64,000 nt of DNA, from contig NZ_CAJVCE010000013.1 of assembly GCF_910594985.1 (NCBI RefSeq), positions 124,001 to 188,000 of the forward strand. The letters are read 5' to 3'. Positions 8,998 to 18,740 of this stretch are shown here, one piece after another. The position numbers and the translations under genes are program-made. Each line of letters begins with the position of its first letter. The first letter of the stretch is position 1. This DNA is from Paenibacillus allorhizosphaerae. GTDB taxonomy: Bacteria; Bacillota; Bacilli; Paenibacillales; NBRC-103111. The notes under the pieces were generated by a model. The model had not been told where the DNA came from. It made no database searches and worked only from the letters and a program-made list of their open reading frames with translations.

Positions 8998-9873
8998 ATG
9001 GCTACTCGTCAAATCGAACGTAAACCGGACTGGCTGAAAATCAAGCTGACGACGGGCGACAACTATAAAGAACTGAAAAATATGATGCGCGGCAAAACGC
9101 TCCACACCGTATGCGAGGAAGCGAAGTGCCCGAATATACATGAATGCTGGGCGAATCGAACGGCAACCTTTATGATTTTGGGCGATATTTGCACACGGGC
9201 CTGCCGTTTTTGCGCGGTAAATACCGGACTGCCTACGGAGCTGGATCTGCAGGAGCCGGAGCGCGTTGCGGAAGCGGCAGAGCAAATGGGATTGCGTCAT
9301 GCGGTGATTACTTCTGTGGCGCGGGACGACTTGCAGGACGGCGGGGCGTCCATATTCGCCGAGACGATTCGCGCGGTGCGCCGGCGCAACCCGCTCACAA
9401 GTGTAGAGGTGCTTATCCCCGATTTTCAAGGCAGCGAGGAGTCGCTTCGCATCGTGATGGAGGCAAAGCCCGATATTTTGAATCACAATGTAGAGACGGT
9501 GGAGCGATTGTCCGACAAAGTTCGCGCCAAAGCCAAATACCGCCGTTCTCTGGAGCTGCTTGAGCGCGCCAAACGGATGGCTCCTTCGATTCCTACCAAG
9601 TCCAGCATTATGCTCGGCGTAGGCGAAACTTGGGATGAAATCGTACAAACGATGCACGATTTGCGAGCGGTTGATTGCAATATCATGACCATCGGTCAAT
9701 ATTTGCAGCCGAGTCTGAACCATTTGTTCGTCGAAAAATATTATACGCCGGAGCAGTTTGCGGAACTGAAGGCGGAAGGTATGAAACTCGGATTCCGGCA
9801 TGTCGAGTCCGGACCGCTTGTACGCAGCTCCTATCACGCGCATGAGCAGGTGCAATCGGCTCAGCAATCTTAA
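8998..9873 (+). CDS. lipA: Lipoyl synthase
   Basis: Radical-SAM enzyme that inserts two sulfurs into the octanoyl chain on lipoyl carrier domains. Both iron-sulfur motifs are complete: C39, C44 and C50 for the auxiliary cluster ([12 protein letters not shown]), and C65, C69 and C72 for the SAM cluster (CTRACRFC). The C-terminal RSSYHA supplies the serine ligand of the auxiliary cluster. The 291 residues are normal length. yutD follows 19 bases later, as in Bacillus, suggesting a conserved operon. Confidence 0.98.
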   Translation: MATRQIERKPDWLKIKLTTGDNYKELKNMMRGKTLHTVCEEAKCPNIHECWANRTATFMILGDICTRACRFCAVNTGLPTELDLQEPERVAEAAEQMGLRHAVITSVARDDLQDGGASIFAETIRAVRRRNPLTSVEVLIPDFQGSEESLRIVMEAKPDILNHNVETVERLSDKVRAKAKYRRSLELLERAKRMAPSIPTKSSIMLGVGETWDEIVQTMHDLRAVDCNIMTIGQYLQPSLNHLFVEKYYTPEQFAELKAEGMKLGFRHVESGPLVRSSYHAHEQVQSAQQS

Positions 9874-9892
9874 CAGGAAGGAGGCAAGTGCG

Positions 9893-10510
9893 TTGATTCA
9901 TATTGCGGGCAGAACGTATGAGGTCGTTACGGACCATAAGAGCGGCTGGAAGCCGGAGGCGTTCCGCGATCGTTACAGCGAGGTGCTGGAACGGTACGAT
10001 TACATCGTGGGTGACTGGGGCTACAACCAGCTTCGGCTGCGCGGCTTTTATAAGGATAACCACCCGAAGGCGACCAAAGATACGGCGATCTCCACATTGC
10101 AGGACTACTTGAACGAATACTGCAATTTCGGCTGTGCCTATTTTATTATCGAGAAGGTGCCGGGCAGGCAAGGGGGGGATCCCCAAGGGCAAATCAATGA
10201 AGGCGAAGAAGATTTGTTCCTGGATACCGAACTGCCCCCTGAACAGCCGGCAAACCAGCAAACCGCTTCTTACGGCCAGGGCAAGACGCATAAGCAAGGG
10301 ACAGCCGATTCCGCTCCAAGTGAGAAGGACAAACGGGGATCGAATCACGGACAGGGACAAGCCCCGGGACCACGGGGGCATGGACCGCGGCATCGCCAGC
10401 CTCAAGGTCAATCCCATCGAAGCGGAGCGCCCGGCAAGTCGCACAGACCGCATTCCAACCAAAATGCGCCTAAACCGAAGCCATCCTCTCCCTCCGGTAC
10501 GGAAACGTAA
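9893..10510 (+). CDS. yutD: YutD family protein
   Basis: 205 residues. The N-terminal 90 (IHIAGRTYEVVTDHKSGWKPEAF..., YDYIVGDWGYNQLRLRGFY, DYLNEYCNFGCAYFIIEK) match the YutD family, of unknown function. The rest is Gln/Pro/Gly/His-rich low complexity, longer than in Bacillus. The start is TTG at 9893, eight bases after GGAAGGAGG; an ATG farther upstream at 9800 overlaps lipA and lacks a site. Confidence 0.85.
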   Translation: MIHIAGRTYEVVTDHKSGWKPEAFRDRYSEVLERYDYIVGDWGYNQLRLRGFYKDNHPKATKDTAISTLQDYLNEYCNFGCAYFIIEKVPGRQGGDPQGQINEGEEDLFLDTELPPEQPANQQTASYGQGKTHKQGTADSAPSEKDKRGSNHGQGQAPGPRGHGPRHRQPQGQSHRSGAPGKSHRPHSNQNAPKPKPSSPSGTET

Positions 10511-10595
10511 CGCCTTACATTGCTGCGGGGAGAATGGCCGTCGAGAATTGGAGCCGTTGTGGTAACGTACGGAGGCTATAACATACGAAAAGAAA

Positions 10596-10624
10596 AGAAC
10601 CTGGCCGCGCGGCCAGGTTTTTCA
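10596..10624. terminator. Bidirectional terminator between yutD and NAD kinase
   Basis: AACCTGGCCGC and GCGGCCAGGTT (10598-10619) form an 11-bp stem with A-rich and T-rich flanks on the two sides, serving both convergent genes. Confidence 0.9.
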
Positions 10625-10639
10625 TTGTTGAAACGTTGG

Positions 10640-11458
10640 TTACATCAAATTGCTCTCGTATCCGATAAACGCTTCGCGTACGCGACTCCAGAACGGGAAC
10701 GGGCGGAAGCGGGCGAACTTTACTTTTTTGCCGGCAGCCACCATGCTCCGGATGGAGATGATGTCATTGCGCTGAAGATACACGTGGTCAAGGGACAGCA
10801 CAATGTTCTGATTCGCGCGCGGATAAATGTCGCAATGATGATGCTTCGGCAGCAAAATTGGGGAGCCGAGCGTACGGAATACGCGGTTGTTGATCGATGC
10901 AATCTCCGCAATCTGGATGGCGTCGAGCGACGGGTGCACGATTGCGCCACCTAAGCTTTTATTATATGCGGTACTCCCCGATGGGGTGGAGATACAGATG
11001 CCGTCGCCGCGAAACGTCTCAAGCAGCTCATCATTGATATGAAGCTGCGCAACGAGCGTAGCGTCGACGCCTTTGAGCGTGAACTCATTGAGCGCAAGCT
11101 GCGTTTCGATCCCTTGCGGGGTAGTAATTTGGATTTCGACAAGCGGATATTTAACGACGCGCAGGTCGTTCTGCTTGGCGCTTTCTCCCATCAGCTGAGC
11201 TAACAGTTCCACTTCGTCCGGCTTCCAATCGGCAAAAAAACCGAGCCGTCCCGTGTGAATGCCGACAAATGCAATATGATCAAGTTGATCCTTGTACCGA
11301 TGAAAAGCTTGCAGCAGCGTTCCGTCGCCCCCGATGGAAAGCACGATATCCGGGGAAACCTCATCGTGGGTAAGTCCACGCTGCCGGATTAATTCGTGAA
11401 ACGTATGCATCAATTGAATGGAAATCTCATCGCCGCGGTGAACTACATTATATTTCAA
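10640..11458 (-). CDS. nadF: NAD kinase
   Basis: Phosphorylates NAD to NADP. It has 272 residues, with the GGDGT nucleotide motif at 43-47, GRLGFF, the NEFTLKG segment and TPSGSTAYNKSLGG, all diagnostic. The frame is open to an ATG at 11482, but a TTG at 11458 sits seven bases after GGAGG and matches the family N-terminus, so I chose it. It lies downstream of the phosphorylase gene on the same strand, separated by a terminator. Confidence 0.95.
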   Translation of the reverse strand: MKYNVVHRGDEISIQLMHTFHELIRQRGLTHDEVSPDIVLSIGGDGTLLQAFHRYKDQLDHIAFVGIHTGRLGFFADWKPDEVELLAQLMGESAKQNDLRVVKYPLVEIQITTPQGIETQLALNEFTLKGVDATLVAQLHINDELLETFRGDGICISTPSGSTAYNKSLGGAIVHPSLDAIQIAEIASINNRVFRTLGSPILLPKHHHCDIYPRANQNIVLSLDHVYLQRNDIISIRSMVAAGKKVKFARFRPFPFWSRVREAFIGYESNLM

Positions 11459-11567
11459 CGGTCGTCCTCCTAAATAAGCCAATCTGACAAAATTCGCTAC
11501 TTTTATAATAAATTATTCATAGCAATAAAACAATGGCGCAGCCGCTTGCGATGCGTTTACATAAAAG

Positions 11568-11602
11568 AAAAAGGTCACGGCCTGAAAATCAAGCCATGAC
11601 CT
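11568..11602 (-). terminator. Terminator after the glucan phosphorylase
   Basis: Read leftward, AGGTCATGGC pairs with GCCGTGACCT, followed by TTTTTC. It lies just beyond the glgP stop. Confidence 0.8.
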
Positions 11603-11611
11603 GTGCCTTGC

Positions 11612-14164
11612 TTAAAACGTAGTGACTAGCGGCAGTTCGAACCTGCGGGCGAAGTTCGGGCTAATCGGATGAACGCGAACGCTAAAATGCGGGCCGTGCT
11701 TCAAATGCGCAGGAATGGATGCGCGGTAGATCACGGTACTGTCGTCGAGCTGTCGCGACGGTTCCATCTCAATGACCCGCTGCTGCCATCTGCCCGAGTG
11801 TTCCTCATAGTAGACGATCTCGACCGCCGTGTCCTTATACCAGACGGGACCGAACTTAACGGTAACGGACACCTCTTTCAGCGGGTCCGCCGCCTGCGAA
11901 GCGACTCTCGCTTTGCCGCTCCCGTCGTTCACTTCGATAATGCGCACCTGGTGCCAATGCTGCAATATAAACTGCTTGTAATCGGCGACTTTGATCGCTT
12001 CCTCATAATCGTTGGCGATAAAGTGCCGCGTTCTTGCAAGCGAAGGGGCGTACGTTTCATTCGTATAATCCATCACCATGCGGTCCGTGTTGTATACGGG
12101 GGCAAGCGTACGAATCGAACGCTTCATCCGGTTCACCCATTGTGTCGGAAGAGCACCTTGGTTGTAATAAAGCGGAATGATTTCATTTTCAAGCAGACGA
12201 TAGATGGACTCCGTATTCTCCCTTTCCTGCGTAGCCCAATCCGCTTCGTTGTTCATCTCGATGCTCCAGCCGTTGCTGCCGTCGTATCCTTCCTCCCACC
12301 AACCGTCCAACACGCTGAAATTGATGACGCCGTTCAACGCCGCTTTTTGTCCGCTAGTTCCGCTCGCTTCGTGAGGCCGGCGCGGGTTGTTCAACCATAC
12401 GTCGACCCCTTGCACCAAATATCTTGCGAGGTTCATGTCGTAGTTTTCGAGCAGGACGATTTTGCCACTGAACCGCTCCATTTGCGACACCCGGTACACC
12501 TCCCGGATCAATTCTTGCCCCGGTCGATCGGCGGGGTGGGCTTTGCCGGCGAACATAAATTGCACGGGCCGATCGGGGTCGTTCACTAACCGATCCAGCC
12601 GGTTCAAATCGCTGAACACCAAGTTCGCTCGCTTGTACGTGGCGAACCGGCGGGCAAAGCCGATCGTCAGCGCATCTTTGGACAAATACTGCCGCACTTC
12701 CTCGATCACTTCGGCCGGCATACTGTTGCGGCGGCGCTGCTCGCGGAGATTGGCTCTGGCGTATCCGATCAGCTTTTCCTTAAGCTGCTTATGAACGGCC
12801 CAGAGCGACTCGGCAGGGATAAGATCGATGCCGCCCCACTGGTCTTTGTTCGTCTGGCTTGTCGTCCATGTTCCGGGCAGGAACCGGCTGTACAGCTCTT
12901 TCAGTTCCGGCGCCAGCCAGGTACTTAAGTGAACGCCGTTCGTAATATGGCCGATCGGTACTTCCTCCGCACCGATATTACCGTGGAATCCCCGGAACAT
13001 CTCGCGCGATACTTGGCCGTGGAGCTTGCTGACCCCGCCGCGGATCGCCGACGTATTCAGGGCGAGATACGTCATGTTGAACAAGTTTTTGCCCGCATCG
13101 AGACCGAGCTGCGTCAGTACATCGCGATACTGGCCGTAAGCCGTGAACAGGTCGTGTAAATAATACTCGAACATCGGCAGCGGAAAAGCGTCATGGCCGG
13201 CGGGAACCGGCGTATGTGTCGTAAACACCGTGCTGGCGCGGATCACTTCCAGCGCCGCGTGAAACGAGAGCCCCTTGTCCAGCTGCTCGCGCAGCCGTTC
13301 AAAGGATAGGAATGCGGCGTGGCCTTCATTAATATGGAAGACGCCTGTCGGGACGCCGAGCGCTCGAAGCGCTTTGACGCCGCCGATCCCCAGCAGAACT
13401 TCCTGTGCGATCCGAATGTCTTGATTGCCGCCGTATAACTGAGCGGTCAACTCCCGATCCCAGGGGCTGTTTTCTTCAAGATCGGCATCGAGCAGGTAGA
13501 CGGATACGCGTCCGACTTGCACGTGCCACACTTTTAACCGGACGGTACGGTCAGCGAGCGCGACGGTGACGACGAGCTCCTGCGGCAATTCCGATGGCGC
13601 AGCATCCGCATACGCGGGAGCAATCGGCAATTTGGCAAAATCGTAAGTGACGGTTTCCGCCAGTTGATTGCCGTCCGTATCGATTTTTTGGTTGAAGTAC
13701 CCCTTTTTATATAAAAGCCCGATCCCGACGAGCGGTACTCCGAGGTCGCTGGCCGACTTGCAGTGATCTCCGGCCAGTACGCCAAGTCCCCCCGAATAAA
13801 TGGGAAGCGACTCATGGAATCCGAATTCCGCCGAGAAATACGCGATCGCCTGCTGCTTGTGCTGGGGATACGTTTCCTCGAACCAGGACGGAGCCTGTAA
13901 GTATTCGTCCCATTGCCGTATTACGGCATCGTATTGTTGAACAAAAGACTCGTCTGCAGCGATCTGTTGCAGCTTGCTTGCATCAATTTCCGCGAGAAGC
14001 CGCACGGGGTTGTGCACATATTGGTCCCACAACAGCGGATCGATTCGAGCAAACAATGATTTTGCCTGGTCGCTCCAACTGAACCACAGATTGTAGGCGA
14101 GCTCTCCCAAACGCCCAATGGAAGGCGGCAACTCACGGAGCTTCGGATTATATACTTTATACAT
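11612..14164 (-). CDS. glgP: Alpha-glucan phosphorylase
   Basis: 850 residues. Releases glucose-1-phosphate from glycogen or maltodextrins using phosphate and a PLP cofactor. It has the layout of the short alpha-glucan phosphorylase family: N-terminal IGRLGELAYNLWFSWS, AYFSAEFGFHESLPIYSGGLG, VFHINEGHAAF, then HEASGTSGQKAALNGVIN, which holds the PLP lysine. The ATG at 14164 with AGAGGTG fits the family start. No other glycogen genes are adjacent, so a scavenging role on glucans is possible. Confidence 0.95.
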   Translation of the reverse strand: MYKVYNPKLRELPPSIGRLGELAYNLWFSWSDQAKSLFARIDPLLWDQYVHNPVRLLAEIDASKLQQIAADESFVQQYDAVIRQWDEYLQAPSWFEETYPQHKQQAIAYFSAEFGFHESLPIYSGGLGVLAGDHCKSASDLGVPLVGIGLLYKKGYFNQKIDTDGNQLAETVTYDFAKLPIAPAYADAAPSELPQELVVTVALADRTVRLKVWHVQVGRVSVYLLDADLEENSPWDRELTAQLYGGNQDIRIAQEVLLGIGGVKALRALGVPTGVFHINEGHAAFLSFERLREQLDKGLSFHAALEVIRASTVFTTHTPVPAGHDAFPLPMFEYYLHDLFTAYGQYRDVLTQLGLDAGKNLFNMTYLALNTSAIRGGVSKLHGQVSREMFRGFHGNIGAEEVPIGHITNGVHLSTWLAPELKELYSRFLPGTWTTSQTNKDQWGGIDLIPAESLWAVHKQLKEKLIGYARANLREQRRRNSMPAEVIEEVRQYLSKDALTIGFARRFATYKRANLVFSDLNRLDRLVNDPDRPVQFMFAGKAHPADRPGQELIREVYRVSQMERFSGKIVLLENYDMNLARYLVQGVDVWLNNPRRPHEASGTSGQKAALNGVINFSVLDGWWEEGYDGSNGWSIEMNNEADWATQERENTESIYRLLENEIIPLYYNQGALPTQWVNRMKRSIRTLAPVYNTDRMVMDYTNETYAPSLARTRHFIANDYEEAIKVADYKQFILQHWHQVRIIEVNDGSGKARVASQAADPLKEVSVTVKFGPVWYKDTAVEIVYYEEHSGRWQQRVIEMEPSRQLDDSTVIYRASIPAHLKHGPHFSVRVHPISPNFARRFELPLVTTF

Positions 14165-14255
14165 CGTTTCACCTCTGACCTGAAAATTGCGTAGCCACCG
14201 CTGCATGTTTCCTGCATTGGCAGGAACTTTCCTATATTATGCTCCTCCTAGTATC

Positions 14256-15494
14256 TTATGTTCGCAACCGGTTCATACATCTTTTGCCTATCCAGAACAA
14301 CAGCGACATCATCAACATCGTTCCTATGAGTGCGGCGAATGTAACGGCGGCGGTCGGGAGGGCATGCACGATCATAGTCGTCAACGGACGCGTTACGTCT
14401 GGTTGTGGCATAAACGCCCCCAGCGCCTCCTGATAAGCATCGAGCGGCTTCCACAAGACGATAACGAACACCACCGCCAGCAGCCCATGAATAAAGCGCG
14501 CGAAAGCAAAAGGCAAATAACGCAAGTTCGTGTGGTGAAGCAGGCTGACAATTTGCGCATGAACGGAAAGGCCAGCCCATGACAGCACCCAGGCGGCGAT
14601 GGCCGCTTTATAGACGAGCGGAATGCTTTCCGCGTTGCCGGCAGCTTTGGTCCCAAGCGTGACTTCAAAAAAGCCGTTAACGACCGCTTTGGACAGTACA
14701 ACCGGAACGCCGAACAGGCTCAACACGGAATCGACTCCGGCGTAAACGTATGCCATGATGCCGGCCGATGACAATACTTCCATGACAACGGAAAAGAAAA
14801 CGACCAGCCCGCCAAGCAGCATGACCAGTTGGACCGCGGAGCCGAGCGCTTTTTGCAACATCACGCCGAGAGGCCGCCCGTCGGCGAGTCGCGCCGCATG
14901 CATTTCCTCGAATGCCCGGCGCCAAATCGGACCGCTGCTTACGCCCTCTGCGGGCTTCTGCACGTTATTACCCACCACCGGCTTGCCATGAAACCGCATC
15001 AGCAAGCCCACCAGCATCGCCGAGCCGTAATGCGCCGCGGCAAGCAGTCCGGCAATGGCCGGATTATGGAAAAATCCGACCGAAACGGCCCCGATCAAGA
15101 AGATCGGATCGGAGGACGTAGTGAAGGATACGAGCCGTTCTCCCTCTTCCCGGTTCACTAGCCCTTTTTCCCACAACTGAGACGTGAGCCGCGCGCCGAT
15201 AGGATACCCGGAAGCGAATCCCATAGCCATAACAAAGCCGCCGATGCCCGGAATACGGAACAGCGGCCGCATCAGCGGGTCGAGCAGCGTTCCGAAAAAG
15301 TGCACCAGTCCGACGCCCAGCATCATCTCGGATATGACGAAAAAAGGGAAGAGAGACGGAAACAGCACGTCCCACCAGATAGATATTCCTTTGAGCGATG
15401 CTTGCAGCGCTTCGGCAGGAAAAGCAAGCATGAGAAGCGCCAAACTAAAGATGATCAGCGCTGCACCGTAAAGCATGAAGTTTGATCTTCGCAT
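14256..15494 (-). CDS. ylbJ: Sporulation integral membrane protein YlbJ
   Basis: 412 residues with about eight hydrophobic helices and two nucleoside-recognition (Gate) halves: SIWWDVLFPSLFPFFVISEMM and, later, SAVQLVMLLGGLVVFFSVVMEVLS. GFASGYPIGARL and FTTSSDPIFLIGAV are characteristic of YlbJ. In Bacillus it is SigE-dependent and needed for heat-resistant spores. The ATG at 15494 has a GGAAGG site and matches the usual length; upstream ATGs would add 23 atypical residues. Confidence 0.9.
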   Translation of the reverse strand: MRRSNFMLYGAALIIFSLALLMLAFPAEALQASLKGISIWWDVLFPSLFPFFVISEMMLGVGLVHFFGTLLDPLMRPLFRIPGIGGFVMAMGFASGYPIGARLTSQLWEKGLVNREEGERLVSFTTSSDPIFLIGAVSVGFFHNPAIAGLLAAAHYGSAMLVGLLMRFHGKPVVGNNVQKPAEGVSSGPIWRRAFEEMHAARLADGRPLGVMLQKALGSAVQLVMLLGGLVVFFSVVMEVLSSAGIMAYVYAGVDSVLSLFGVPVVLSKAVVNGFFEVTLGTKAAGNAESIPLVYKAAIAAWVLSWAGLSVHAQIVSLLHHTNLRYLPFAFARFIHGLLAVVFVIVLWKPLDAYQEALGAFMPQPDVTRPLTTMIVHALPTAAVTFAALIGTMLMMSLLFWIGKRCMNRLRT

Positions 15495-15639
15495 CGAAGC
15501 AACCGACTTCCTTTCCGAAAAAAAGCTTGTCATTCTGATATATGTCTCGAGCCAAGGAGACATGCCCTTAACGCTTTATTAAAATTTGAATAACTGCATT
15601 TGCGCTCAGAAAAATTGCTGAAAAGCCAAGACGTCCTAT

Positions 15640-15788
15640 GGTACAATAGTACCAAGGTTGATAACGGGCGCTTGTACAGCATTGCATAACGGTTGAAATG
15701 TAGTTGACAACTGACGCTGCTGAGCTAGCGTAACAGTTGCAACGCAGTTGACAACTAACGCTGCAGGGCTGGCGTAACAGTTGCAACG
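15640..15788 (+). repeat. Three tandem hairpin-forming repeats in a leader
   Basis: Units at 15701-15744 and 15745-15788 are both 44 bases and identical at 39 positions by my count. A more diverged copy lies at 15655-15700. Within each unit, GTTGACAACT...CGCT near the start is complementary to AGCGTAACAGTTGCAAC near the end, giving a long bulged stem with a short loop. Upstream, TGGTACAAT (15639-15647) resembles an extended -10 and sits in the inverted repeat GGTAC-AATA-GTACC (15641-15654). The units would therefore be transcribed as consecutive RNA hairpins ahead of the small ORF at 15816. Confidence 0.75.
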
Positions 15789-15815
15789 TATATGAGAATG
15801 GGGGAGTGATCCTTT

Positions 15816-15905
15816 ATGGTAGGTGTTATTGCTGGAATTCTCGTATGCGCTTTTGTCTACGTTATTAAGGAGACTCTGATGAATTCCGGAGAAGAGGATT
15901 TGTAA
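15816..15905 (+). CDS. 29-residue predicted membrane peptide
   Basis: A short frame starting at ATG 15816 after GGGGAGTGAT. The peptide begins MVGVIAGILVCAFVYVIKE, one hydrophobic helix, followed by an acidic tail (NSGEEDL). Its good ribosome site and its position after the hairpin leader suggest it is translated. I do not recognise the family; single-helix peptides of this size often bind larger membrane complexes. Confidence 0.5.
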   Translation: MVGVIAGILVCAFVYVIKETLMNSGEEDL

Positions 15906-16025
15906 CGCTGCCAATGGCGGTTTATGAACGAGTCCGATATCGGTTCTTATACATTACAATCACGCACACGATGCAGTGGCGCATAGTAGGGGCGGCATCG
16001 TCTTTTTCGTTAGGAGATGAATCTT

Positions 16026-16415
16026 ATGTCCACGTCGGATGAATCACGTGAACTGACCTTTTATGAAGCGATGGGTGGGGCGAAAGGCATTCGAACGCTA
16101 GTGGAGGCCTTTTACCCGAAAGTACAGCAGCACCCTTTACTAGGCCCGTTATTTCCGGACAATATTGTGCCGGTCATGGAGAAACAAATTTTATTTTTAA
16201 CCCAATTTTTCGGAGGACCGCCGCTTTACTCGGATCAGTACGGCCACCCGATGATGCGGGCGCGCCATATGGCATTCCCGGTAACTGCAGAACGGGCTGA
16301 AGCATGGCTCGGCTGCATGCGTCGTGCGCTGGAAGAAACGGATATGGCGCCTGAACTGCAGATGGCGGTGTTGGAAAGGCTAAAAGGGCCGGCATACCAT
16401 TTTATTAACAGCTAA
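16026..16415 (+). CDS. Truncated hemoglobin, group II
   Basis: 129 residues. Has trHb2 features: FYEAMGGAKGIRTLVEAFYPKVQQHPLLGPLFPD, then QFFGGPPLYSDQYGHPMMRARHMAFPV, where the His of RARHMAFPV is the proximal heme ligand, and a tryptophan at AEAWLGCM matching the conserved G8 Trp. Binds oxygen or NO in the cytoplasm. The ATG at 16026 is nine bases after AGGAG; the ATG at 16017 is too close to it. The next gene follows within 25 bases. Confidence 0.92.
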   Translation: MSTSDESRELTFYEAMGGAKGIRTLVEAFYPKVQQHPLLGPLFPDNIVPVMEKQILFLTQFFGGPPLYSDQYGHPMMRARHMAFPVTAERAEAWLGCMRRALEETDMAPELQMAVLERLKGPAYHFINS

Positions 16416-16440
16416 CGTGCAGAAGGAAGTGTCCCCTCGG

Positions 16441-17148
16441 ATGGTCGAACCGTTATTTCAAGTGAAAGTCACTTGCCCGCACTGCGAATCGGAATATAAG
16501 ACGTCTCGCGTCCGGCCGAGCTTCAAAAAGGCCAGTGGTACCGATACGGATTTTTATGTACGCTATAAAGAAATCAATCCCGACTATTACGTCGTGCGCG
16601 TCTGTCCCTCCTGCGGATTTTCCTGTACGGAAAATTCGACGGATCGATTACATTCCGTACAAAAACAGGCGTTCAGCGAAAAAGTAGGAGACCAGTGGAC
16701 GAATAAAGATTACGGCGGAGAACGCAATTGGGAGGATGCGCTGTACACGTACAAACTGGCATTGTTGTGCGCGCAGACAATCAAGGAGAAAAACCGGATC
16801 ACGGCGGGGCTGCTGCACCACATCGCATGGCTGTACAGAGATCGTGGCGACCTCGATCAGGAGAAACGGTTTCTGTCGTATGCAATGGATGAGTATACGC
16901 GCGTGTTCGAGACCGAGGGGAACGAGCTGAACAATGCCCGCTTGATGTATTTGATAGGCGAGTTAAATCGCAGGCTCAAAAACTACAACCAGGCCGTGCG
17001 CTGGTTCGCCCGCGTCATTAACGACCGCCGCATTATGGACGCCGCCATGATTCGCGCCTGCCGCGAGCAGTGGGCCGTCACCCGGGAAGATATGAGGGCG
17101 GAGCAGTTCGAGCTGGATGAAGAAGCAAAGCTGCTGAAGGAAATATAG
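16441..17148 (+). CDS. DUF2225-type zinc-ribbon/TPR protein
   Basis: 235 residues. The N-terminus carries two CxxC pairs, CPHC and CPSCGF, a likely zinc ribbon. The rest is helical and TPR-like, with paired helices such as NWEDALYTYKLALLCAQ and RLMYLIGELNRRLKNYNQAVRWFARVI. This is the DUF2225 family of unknown function. The ATG at 16441 has an AAGGAAG about 11 bases upstream; a GTG at 16417 is possible. It probably forms an operon with the globin. Confidence 0.85.
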   Translation: MVEPLFQVKVTCPHCESEYKTSRVRPSFKKASGTDTDFYVRYKEINPDYYVVRVCPSCGFSCTENSTDRLHSVQKQAFSEKVGDQWTNKDYGGERNWEDALYTYKLALLCAQTIKEKNRITAGLLHHIAWLYRDRGDLDQEKRFLSYAMDEYTRVFETEGNELNNARLMYLIGELNRRLKNYNQAVRWFARVINDRRIMDAAMIRACREQWAVTREDMRAEQFELDEEAKLLKEI

Positions 17149-17183
17149 GCGTGTTCGGCAAGTGGCCTTGTGTAACAAAAGAG

Positions 17184-17237
17184 AAAGGGAAAGCATCGTT
17201 AGGCGCATCAGAGCGCCTGTGGTGCTTTCCCTTTATT
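17184..17237 (+). terminator. Terminator after the DUF2225 gene
   Basis: A 12-bp perfect stem, AAAGGGAAAGCA (17184-17195) with TGCTTTCCCTTT (17223-17234), has an inner AGGCGC/GCGCCT stem, then a T-rich end. Confidence 0.85.
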
Positions 17238-17430
17238 TTATCGGAGCGTTACTCCGTATCGGGTCTGAGTTCAACGAGGGTCGGGTTGGGCTGGAGATTT
17301 TGGTGATCTCCTACCAACACATTATCATCTTTCTTGAACGCGAAGTTTACCCTCCCAAGGGTAAAGGAACACCAAGGTTCATTCCGTGTCGGGTTCGAGT
17401 CGACCTTGGGGTACTGACTTTTTTTTCTGG
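17238..17430. other. Intergenic stretch with an imperfect repeat pair
   Basis: No gene seen. Related segments of about 25 bases containing CCGT(A/G)TCGGGT lie near 17251-17275 and 17384-17408. The AccctcccaagggT segment near 17350 forms a small hairpin. Origin unknown; possibly a remnant. Confidence 0.4.
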
Positions 17431-18608
17431 CTATGGCTTCAGTTCCACTTGAACCGGACGATCTTGTAAAGCCCAGTCATCTCCGTACGGAATACCGAAA
17501 AGACCATGCTGGTCCCTGCCCCACATCCATAATGAACCGTCCTTCTTGATCGCGGCATTTGTTTTTTCACCTGAGAATACTGCAGCTACGTCAGTTAACC
17601 CTTCTACTTGATGAAGCGGGGTGAAATTATCGGAAGAGGATGGACCTGTTGTTGTATTTGGAAAATGTCCCATCGCCCAAACGGTTCCATCCTTTTTTAG
17701 AGCAAGAATATGGGAAAAACCAAAGGAGATATCAGTGATATCGGAGAGCCCTTTCAGTTGAAATGGGATCTCAAATTTAAAAGGATTCTCAGGCTGTGGC
17801 TTTGTCCAATCACTGTATCCCCAGGCCCACACCGTCCCGTCTTTTTTAGAGCAATACCTCTCGGAGTGTCCCCGTCAACTTTGATGATGTCTTCCAAGCC
17901 TTGAATTTGGACTGGAGGAGTCGTTGCCATTTGCTCCGGCATACTAGGGCATGACTGGGAGAAGCACTGAGACCAGACGGTTCCGTCTTCTTTAAGGATC
18001 AAGGTGAAGGAGAGATCTTTAACTTGATCCACTCCCTCAACGAGGAGTGGCTGCTCTTCAAACAAAGGGGGGAGTTCAATTCTTTGAGTCCCCTCCGAAA
18101 CCGAACGGTATACTATTTTCAATATCCACAGTTTTCCGTCACGATCAAGGGCCAAAATTCCACCCTGAATGCTGGTGACTTTGACGATATTTTTCAAGTA
18201 GGGCAATTGGACTCCAAGCTTGGTGGTGTACAGTCCCCACTTGTCTTTATCCTGTTCGGAAGATGGATTGGTGCGCATCGTCCAGACCGTTCCGTCGTCT
18301 TTTACCGCATAGGAATAGTACGCATTAAGAGTTGCGATACGGTCCATATGTTCCGCTTTCACCAAATGGGAGCGGAAGGGAAGCAGATTCATTCGGTAAG
18401 CGCGGGATGAAATCGAGGTGACCCAAACGTTGCCTTGATCGTCCAATACCATGGGCATATATCCGTGTTGGACAATCTGTTTTGCCTTCACCGAATTCGC
18501 AGCCTCCGCTGGCGTGGACGGGAACCCTGCGTTAAATAAAAGTACCATAATGGCGAGCGCGATCATCGCCCATGTTCTTGCTCGTTTTGCCGGCAGCGGC
18601 AGCTTCAT
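17431..18608 (-). pseudogene. Secreted RCC1-repeat (beta-propeller) protein, frameshifted
   Basis: A signal peptide (TWAMIALAIMVLLFNAGFP...AEAA) is followed by RCC1-like repeats: VLDDQGNVWV, VKDDGTVWTM, LDRDGKLWIL, LKEDGTVWSQ. The first frame drifts after GIALKK into GRCGPGD. A second frame continues with the expected DGTVWAWGYSDW, LKKDGTVWAMG and IKKDGSLWMWG to a stop at 17431. The break is at a run of six A (minus strand, 17847-17842); a seventh A would restore one frame. The product may be lost, or read through by slippage, or this may be a sequencing error. The ATG at 18608 is nine bases after AGGAGG. Function unknown. Confidence 0.8.
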
Positions 18609-18740
18609 ACTCATTAACCTCCTACATTGTTAATATCGTTTGGAAAAGCGATCCAAATAGTAAACATCGCAGGGGGCTATAATCTAACGCATGGATATAG
18701 AAAAAAATGGATATATGGTTCTGGACCACTAAAAACAAAT

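Noticed and set aside
15655-15788. CRISPR array
   Set aside because: Units abut without spacers, only three copies, and no cas genes.
17383-17400. tRNA T-arm (GGGTTCGAGTC)
   Set aside because: The flanking bases do not form the five-base T stem and no acceptor or anticodon arms are found.
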